Shown here: positions 58,970 to 64,000 of the stretch, piece after piece
Layout of the letters: each line of letters starts with the position of its first letter
How positions within the stretch are numbered: the stretch's first letter is position 1
DNA from: an uncultured Eubacteriales bacterium
Lineage (GTDB): Bacteria; Bacillota; Clostridia; Oscillospirales; Oscillospiraceae
NCBI GenBank assembly: GCA_900317905.1
Contig: ONIN01000007.1
Location: forward strand, 19,671 to 83,670
Reading direction: 5' to 3'
Length of the DNA stretch: 64,000 bases
The notes under the pieces: model-generated
Told to the model about the DNA's origin: nothing
Database searches by the model: none
Seen by the model: only the letters and a program-made list of their open reading frames with translations
Translations under genes and position numbers: made by a program

Positions 58970-60420
58970 GATTTACCACCGGCGTTCAGCAGCTCCATTT
59001 TGATCTTCAGGAGCCTGTCGGAGAGGTCCACATAGTAGTTGTGGGGATTGTCGAAGCGCAGCACCTCGGGCCAGAGGGTCTTGATCTGCTCGGCGCAGTA
59101 GGCCTTGATCTCGTCCAGGGTGGGCTTCTCGTAGACCAGCTCACCATTCAGGAAGATCGGCACCTGCAGTTCCTTGGCCACGAAGTCGGTCATGACCTTC
59201 TTCTTCCAGGTGGCGTCGGGGTCGCAGATCTCCAGGGGCTGGGTGTCGTCCACCACCTCGTCATAGACGGTGATATAGTCCGCCTCGGCCATGCCGCCGT
59301 CGCGGGTGAAGAAGCGATAGAGGCGCTTATAATGCGGGTTCGTGATCTTGCCCACGTTCTCGCTGATCTTGATCTTCGGGACGATGCTGCCGTCCTCTTT
59401 CTCGATGGCGCAGAGCTTGTACACGCCGCCGAACACCGGCTCGCTCTTGGCGGTGATCAGACGCTCGCCCACGCCAAAGGAGTCGATCTGGGCGCCCTGG
59501 CGCAGCATGCCCAGGATCAACTGCTCGTCCAGAGAGTTGGAGACCGTGATCTTGCACTCCGGCCAGCCGGCCTCGTCCAGCATCTTTCTGGCCTTCTTGG
59601 TGAGATAGGCGATGTCGCCGGAGTCGAAGCGGATGCCGCACTTGGTGATGCCCAGGGGTTTTAAAACCTCGTTGAAGGCGCGGATGGCGTTGGGCACGCC
59701 GGACTTCAGGCTGTTGTAGGTGTCCACCAGCAGGGTGGCGTTGGTGGGATAGGTCTCGCAGTAGGCCTTGAAGGCCTCATACTCCGAGTCGAACATCTGC
59801 ACCCAGGAGTGAGCCATGGTGCCGCCGGCGGGGACGCCGTAGATCTCGTCGGAGATGGTGCAGGCCGTGCCGGCGCAGCCGCCGATGTAGGCAGCTCTGG
59901 CGCCGATGATGGCGCCGTCGGCACCCTGGGCTCTTCTGGAGCCAAACTCCAGAACCACGCGGCCGTCGGCAGCCCGGCAGATCCGGTTGGCCTTGGTGGC
60001 GATCAGACTCTGGTGGTTGATCTGCAGCAGCACATAGGTCTCGATCAGCTGGGCCTCGATGGCGGGGGCGCGGACGGTGATCAAAGGCTCACGCGGGAAC
60101 ACGGGGGTGCCCTCGGGAACGGCCCAGATGTCTCCGGTGAAGCGGAAGTTTTTCAGATACTCCAGAAACTCCTCGCTGAAGAGCTTCCGGCCCCGGAGGT
60201 ATTCGATGTCCTCCTCGGAGAAGTGCAGGTTCTGGATGTAGTCGATGACCTGCTCCAGACCCGCCGCGATGGCAACGCCGCCGCCGTCCGGCACGTTGCG
60301 GAAAAACATATCAAAATAGGTGATGCGATCCTTCAGGCCATGCTGGAAGTAGCCGTTGCCCATGGTCAGCTCATAAAAGTCACACAGCATGGTCATGTTC
60401 AGGGGAGATTTCAGATCCAT
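58966..60420 (-). CDS. pncB: Nicotinate phosphoribosyltransferase
   Basis: The roughly 484-residue enzyme makes nicotinate mononucleotide from nicotinate and PRPP for NAD salvage. MTMLCDFYELTMGNGYFQHGL, LEFGSRRAQGADGAI, GGTMAHSWVQMF, GIRFDSGDIAYL and ITVSNSLDE are family features. The start is the ATG at 60420 after AGGAGG; upstream in-frame residues cover the promoter. It is first in an operon with niaR. Confidence 0.95.
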   Translation of the reverse strand: MDLKSPLNMTMLCDFYELTMGNGYFQHGLKDRITYFDMFFRNVPDGGGVAIAAGLEQVIDYIQNLHFSEEDIEYLRGRKLFSEEFLEYLKNFRFTGDIWAVPEGTPVFPREPLITVRAPAIEAQLIETYVLLQINHQSLIATKANRICRAADGRVVLEFGSRRAQGADGAIIGARAAYIGGCAGTACTISDEIYGVPAGGTMAHSWVQMFDSEYEAFKAYCETYPTNATLLVDTYNSLKSGVPNAIRAFNEVLKPLGITKCGIRFDSGDIAYLTKKARKMLDEAGWPECKITVSNSLDEQLILGMLRQGAQIDSFGVGERLITAKSEPVFGGVYKLCAIEKEDGSIVPKIKISENVGKITNPHYKRLYRFFTRDGGMAEADYITVYDEVVDDTQPLEICDPDATWKKKVMTDFVAKELQVPIFLNGELVYEKPTLDEIKAYCAEQIKTLWPEVLRFDNPHNYYVDLSDRLLKIKMELLNAGGKS

Positions 60421-60423
60421 TGT

Positions 60424-60441
60424 TGTCAAGCCTCCTGTCAA
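60424..60441 (-). promoter_or_regulatory. Candidate NiaR operator
   Basis: TTGACA occurs twice as a direct repeat with a 12-bp period (60441-60436 and 60429-60424, minus strand) in the pncB leader, straddling the ribosome site. Binding there would block pncB-niaR. This is inferred from position; I could not compare it with a NiaR matrix. Confidence 0.35.
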
Positions 60442-60457
60442 TACAGTGGATAGAGCT

Positions 60458-60486
60458 ACTATAGCACATTCCCCCGCCTGCGGCAA
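60458..60486 (-). promoter_or_regulatory. Promoter of pncB-niaR
   Basis: TTGCCG (60486-60481) and TATAGT (60463-60458), 17 bp apart. Confidence 0.6.
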
Positions 60487-60557
60487 CCATTATAAATTTA
60501 ACGATCCTGATTATTAACATAATAATATTTTATGTAAATTTATTTCAGGATTTTTCC

Positions 60558-61061
60558 CTATTGCGCAGCGGGTGGAAAATACCGATCCTCTGCCCATTTT
60601 TGAGGATTGGTGTCGATGTAATTCCAGATCTCCAGATAGTCCTGTTCGTTGCGGATCACATGCTCGTGGTAGGAGCGCTGCCAGAGTTTTACACCGCATT
60701 TCTTATTTGTGAACCGTTTGAAAGTTGAAACGAGCATGGGCAGCGTCTTGTTTGTAGGGGACGGCGTCCTCGACGTCCCGTTGTCCTCGATCTGCACCAG
60801 CAGATGAATATGATTCGGCATGAGGACGTATTTCTGAATGGAGATATGTTGATATGTATCGTTGATTTCTTCCAGCGTTTGCTCCACGATTTCCCCGTAT
60901 TTTGACAGTTGTACCCGCGGAACGTCGAGGACGCCGTCCCCTACGAGAATATCGGACAGAATGCAGCGCCGATCCTGCGTGCAGATGGTGACAAAATACG
61001 CACCTGCGTGGTAATCAAACTCCGGCAATCGAATCGGTTTTCGGTTTGGATAATCCATCAT
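60558..61061 (-). CDS. REP-associated tyrosine transposase (RAYT, IS200/IS605-like TnpA)
   Basis: The roughly 167-residue Y1 transposase begins with IRLPEFDYHAGAYFVTICTQDR. The HUH motif is MPNHIHLL, and the catalytic Tyr is probably in DYLEIWNYI. No TnpB gene or flanking IS ends are seen, as expected for single-copy RAYTs. Two short peptide inserts (VGDGVLDVP and SRTPSPT) are encoded by an inverted pair of GTAG REP-like sequences inside the gene. The frame stays open. The start is the ATG at 61061 after GAGG. Confidence 0.88.
   Translation of the reverse strand: MMDYPNRKPIRLPEFDYHAGAYFVTICTQDRRCILSDILVGDGVLDVPRVQLSKYGEIVEQTLEEINDTYQHISIQKYVLMPNHIHLLVQIEDNGTSRTPSPTNKTLPMLVSTFKRFTNKKCGVKLWQRSYHEHVIRNEQDYLEIWNYIDTNPQKWAEDRYFPPAAQ
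60754..60944. repeat. Inverted pair of REP-like sequences inside the transposase gene
   Basis: GTAGGGGACGGCGTCCTCGA begins a 23-bp sequence at 60754-60776 that is repeated exactly in inverted order at 60922-60944. Each unit is GTAG plus a GGGACG/CGTCCC (or CGTTCC) hairpin. The inverted spacing resembles a BIME. Confidence 0.75.
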
Positions 61062-61081
61062 TCCCACCTCGTCGGATTTGT

Positions 61082-61588
61082 TTAGAGCAAAATGTCTTCT
61101 TTTCTTTTTCTTACCAGATGCCCCTGTCTCGGGGTTGCCTTCTCAGATTTGTATCCCACGATCAGCAAAGCGGTTGGCTCGATTTCATCGCCCAATTCAA
61201 ATTCGGTTTTCATTTTCTCCGGATCCCAATACATGACCCAGATGGAACCAAGCCCCAATGCCGTGGCTTCCAGCATCATATGTGTCGTTACGATACTTGC
61301 GTCGATCTCTCCGCTGGACTTGCCGTCCATGGGTCGTACCCAACATTCCTGTTTGTTGTAGCAAATCAAAAAGGCCGCAGGGACAAAATACTTACTCGGC
61401 ACGACACGGTTTAACTTCTCCCTGCCCGCATCGTCATCTATCATCAGAATCCTCTGAGGTTGATTATTGCAGGCTGTGGGAGCGCTCATCCCCGCGTCCA
61501 GAATTCTATAGATCTTATCCTGCTCGACAGGACAATGCTCATATTCCAGCACAGAGTATCTCCTATGCGACAATTCCAGAAAATCCAC
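61082..61588 (-). CDS. Nitroreductase family protein
   Basis: The 168-residue FMN-dependent oxidoreductase begins FLELSHRRYSVLEYEHCPV with the RRSxRxY-like FMN motif. MSAPTACNNQPQRILMI is the second contact, and ATALGLGSIWVMYWDP and LLIVGYKSEKATPR close the fold. At 168 residues it belongs to the short group. The start is a GTG at 61588 with GGGAG about 10 nt upstream. It stands between the transposase and groES. Confidence 0.88.
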   Translation of the reverse strand: MDFLELSHRRYSVLEYEHCPVEQDKIYRILDAGMSAPTACNNQPQRILMIDDDAGREKLNRVVPSKYFVPAAFLICYNKQECWVRPMDGKSSGEIDASIVTTHMMLEATALGLGSIWVMYWDPEKMKTEFELGDEIEPTALLIVGYKSEKATPRQGHLVRKRKEDILL

Positions 61589-61739
61589 GATTCTTCAACT
61601 CCCATAACGCAATGTTTTATAATTTTACCACGAAACGGCACCGCGGGCAACTCGCGAACTGCACCAATCCTTTCCAACAGCCTGATCGTCCCTTCCCTAC
61701 CATTCATAAAACCTTTACAAAAAAATTTGCGCTGGGGGG

Positions 61740-61767
61740 TTGTAAATTTCGGAATTTGTGGTATAGT
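61740..61767 (+). promoter_or_regulatory. Promoter of groESL
   Basis: TTGTAA (61740-61745) and TATAGT (61762-61767) are 16 bp apart, directly upstream of CIRCE. Confidence 0.65.
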
Positions 61768-61775
61768 ATGCAATG

Positions 61776-61802
61776 TTAGCACTCAGGTTGTTTGAGTGCT
61801 AA
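61776..61802 (+). promoter_or_regulatory. CIRCE operator (HrcA binding site)
   Basis: TTAGCACTC-N9-GAGTGCTAA is the exact CIRCE consensus, placed at the transcription start of groESL. HrcA repression and heat induction are expected. Confidence 0.97.
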
Positions 61803-61842
61803 CGCCCTGAATTTGTTAATATAATTAAGGAGGCAATACATC

Positions 61843-62130
61843 ATGAAACTCAAACCATTGGCAGACCGTGTGGTGCTCAAGCAGCTGCAGGCCGAGGAAA
61901 AGACCAAGAGCGGTCTGTTCATCGCCACCAGCGCCCAGGAGAAGCCCGAGATGTACGAGGTCATCGAAGTCGGCCCCGGCGGCATGGTGGACGGCAAGGA
62001 AGTCGCCATGTGCGTCAAGAAGGGCGACAAGGTCCTCGTGGGCAAGTACACCGGCACCAACGTCAAGGTCGAGGAGCAGGAGTATTCCATCGTCCGCCAG
62101 GGCGATATCCTCGCCATTGTGGAAGACTAA
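61843..62130 (+). CDS. groES: Co-chaperonin GroES
   Basis: The 95-residue lid of the GroEL chamber begins MKLKPLADRVVLKQL and has the mobile loop AEEKTKSGLFIATSAQEKP and roof strand VEEQEYSIVRQGDILAIVE. AAGGAGG precedes the ATG. It is first in the CIRCE-controlled operon, 18 nt before groEL. Confidence 0.98.
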   Translation: MKLKPLADRVVLKQLQAEEKTKSGLFIATSAQEKPEMYEVIEVGPGGMVDGKEVAMCVKKGDKVLVGKYTGTNVKVEEQEYSIVRQGDILAIVED

Positions 62131-63777
<1,647 letters not shown>

Positions 63778-63796
63778 GCCACAACAACTAACAAGC

Positions 63797-63828
63797 AAAA
63801 AACCGGTACACGTGTGTACCGGTTTTTT
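63797..63828. terminator. Bidirectional terminator after groEL
   Basis: AACCGGTACA and TGTACCGGTT form a 10-bp stem with T-runs on both sides, serving groESL and the convergent gene at the right edge. Confidence 0.85.
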
Positions 63829-63849
63829 GCGTTTTGGATCCGTTGAGGC

Positions 63850-64000
63850 TCAGTTGCTGCTGCTGGGCAGCATGCCGGCGATGGTGCTGACAAAACCGCT
63901 CAGCGGCATGGTCTGGAGCACCACATGGCCGGGGCCGGTGATGACCGTATTGAACAGGCCCTCGCCGCCGAAGAGGACGTTCTTGACGCCCTTCACCTGC
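63850..64000 (-). CDS. AIM24/TIGR00266 family protein, C-terminal fragment
   Basis: Only the last 50 codons are in the window and the gene continues to the right. The fragment reads KNVLFGGEGLFNTVITGPGHVVLQTMPLSGF and ends PSSSN. It resembles the Gly-rich beta-strand end of AIM24/TIGR00266 proteins, whose function is not established. It is convergent with groEL. Confidence 0.7.
   Translation of the reverse strand, partial: QVKGVKNVLFGGEGLFNTVITGPGHVVLQTMPLSGFVSTIAGMLPSSSN

Overview
The window is GC-rich, densely coded DNA from a low-GC-phylum (Firmicutes) bacterium, most likely a gut member of Clostridia, order Oscillospirales. The evidence is the gene set: alr with a linked mazF, a T-box before pheST and another before alaS, IreB, NrdR, NiaR with pncB, a CIRCE-controlled groESL, a DUF2508-bofA pair, a KapD-like exonuclease, a two-subunit GlgC/GlgD, and YitT and DUF421 proteins. 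The species cannot be fixed from the sequence alone. Almost everything is chromosomal housekeeping. Mobile-element traces sit in the gaps.

Layout. 1-260: end of an AT-rich element abutting a tRNA-Ser 3' remnant. 262-3598: lipoprotein, nfo, an orphan zinc-type binding protein behind a Fur/Zur-like palindrome, and a small anchored protein. 3609-6542 (minus): nnrD, LolA-like lipoprotein, alr, mazF. 6700-10970: T-box pheS-pheT, then ireB. 11080-11500: tRNA-Gln with a duplicated 3' end and a palindromic repeat. 11592-14829: NagB-like protein, dapF, DUF421, nrdR, hinT. 14853-17776: alaS with its T-box. 17778-22823: two tandem SLH proteins, murF, ddl. 22969-31506: exonuclease, PfkB kinase, glgP, glgD, glgC, pth, prs. 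32041-37207: Na/Pi symporter and a TAXI-type TRAP transporter. 37420-43375: BMP-type nucleoside ABC transporter behind a guanine-type riboswitch with an altered core, plus xpt. 43509-45730: YnbB-like enzyme and an esterase. 45897-48147: cpsB-cpsC-cpsD phosphoregulatory module without polysaccharide enzymes. 48279-50023: flavoprotein and tRNA-Gly. 50102-57118: six-gene minus-strand run holding both topoisomerase IV-like subunits. 57216-57770: gene-free, hairpin-rich region. 57775-58276: DUF2508 and bofA. 58451-60420: pncB-niaR. 60558-61588: RAYT-type transposase and a nitroreductase. 61740-63777: groESL. The right edge cuts an AIM24-like gene.

How the parts fit. Cell-wall precursor genes recur (alr, dapF, murF, ddl). 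Glycogen metabolism is encoded by glgC, glgD and glgP. Purine salvage is built around a nucleoside importer and xpt, and the riboswitch suggests purine feedback. NAD salvage is a self-regulating pncB-niaR pair. Translation genes (pheST, alaS, pth, two tRNAs) use T-box or strong consensus promoters.

The most interesting observations are these. The purine aptamer before the BMP importer carries a C-G pair where U-A is expected in the ligand core. A REP-like inverted pair lies in frame inside the REP-type transposase gene. Two different tRNA 3' ends have been duplicated or cut off by past integration events. A composite repeat family shares its flanks but carries different palindromic inserts.
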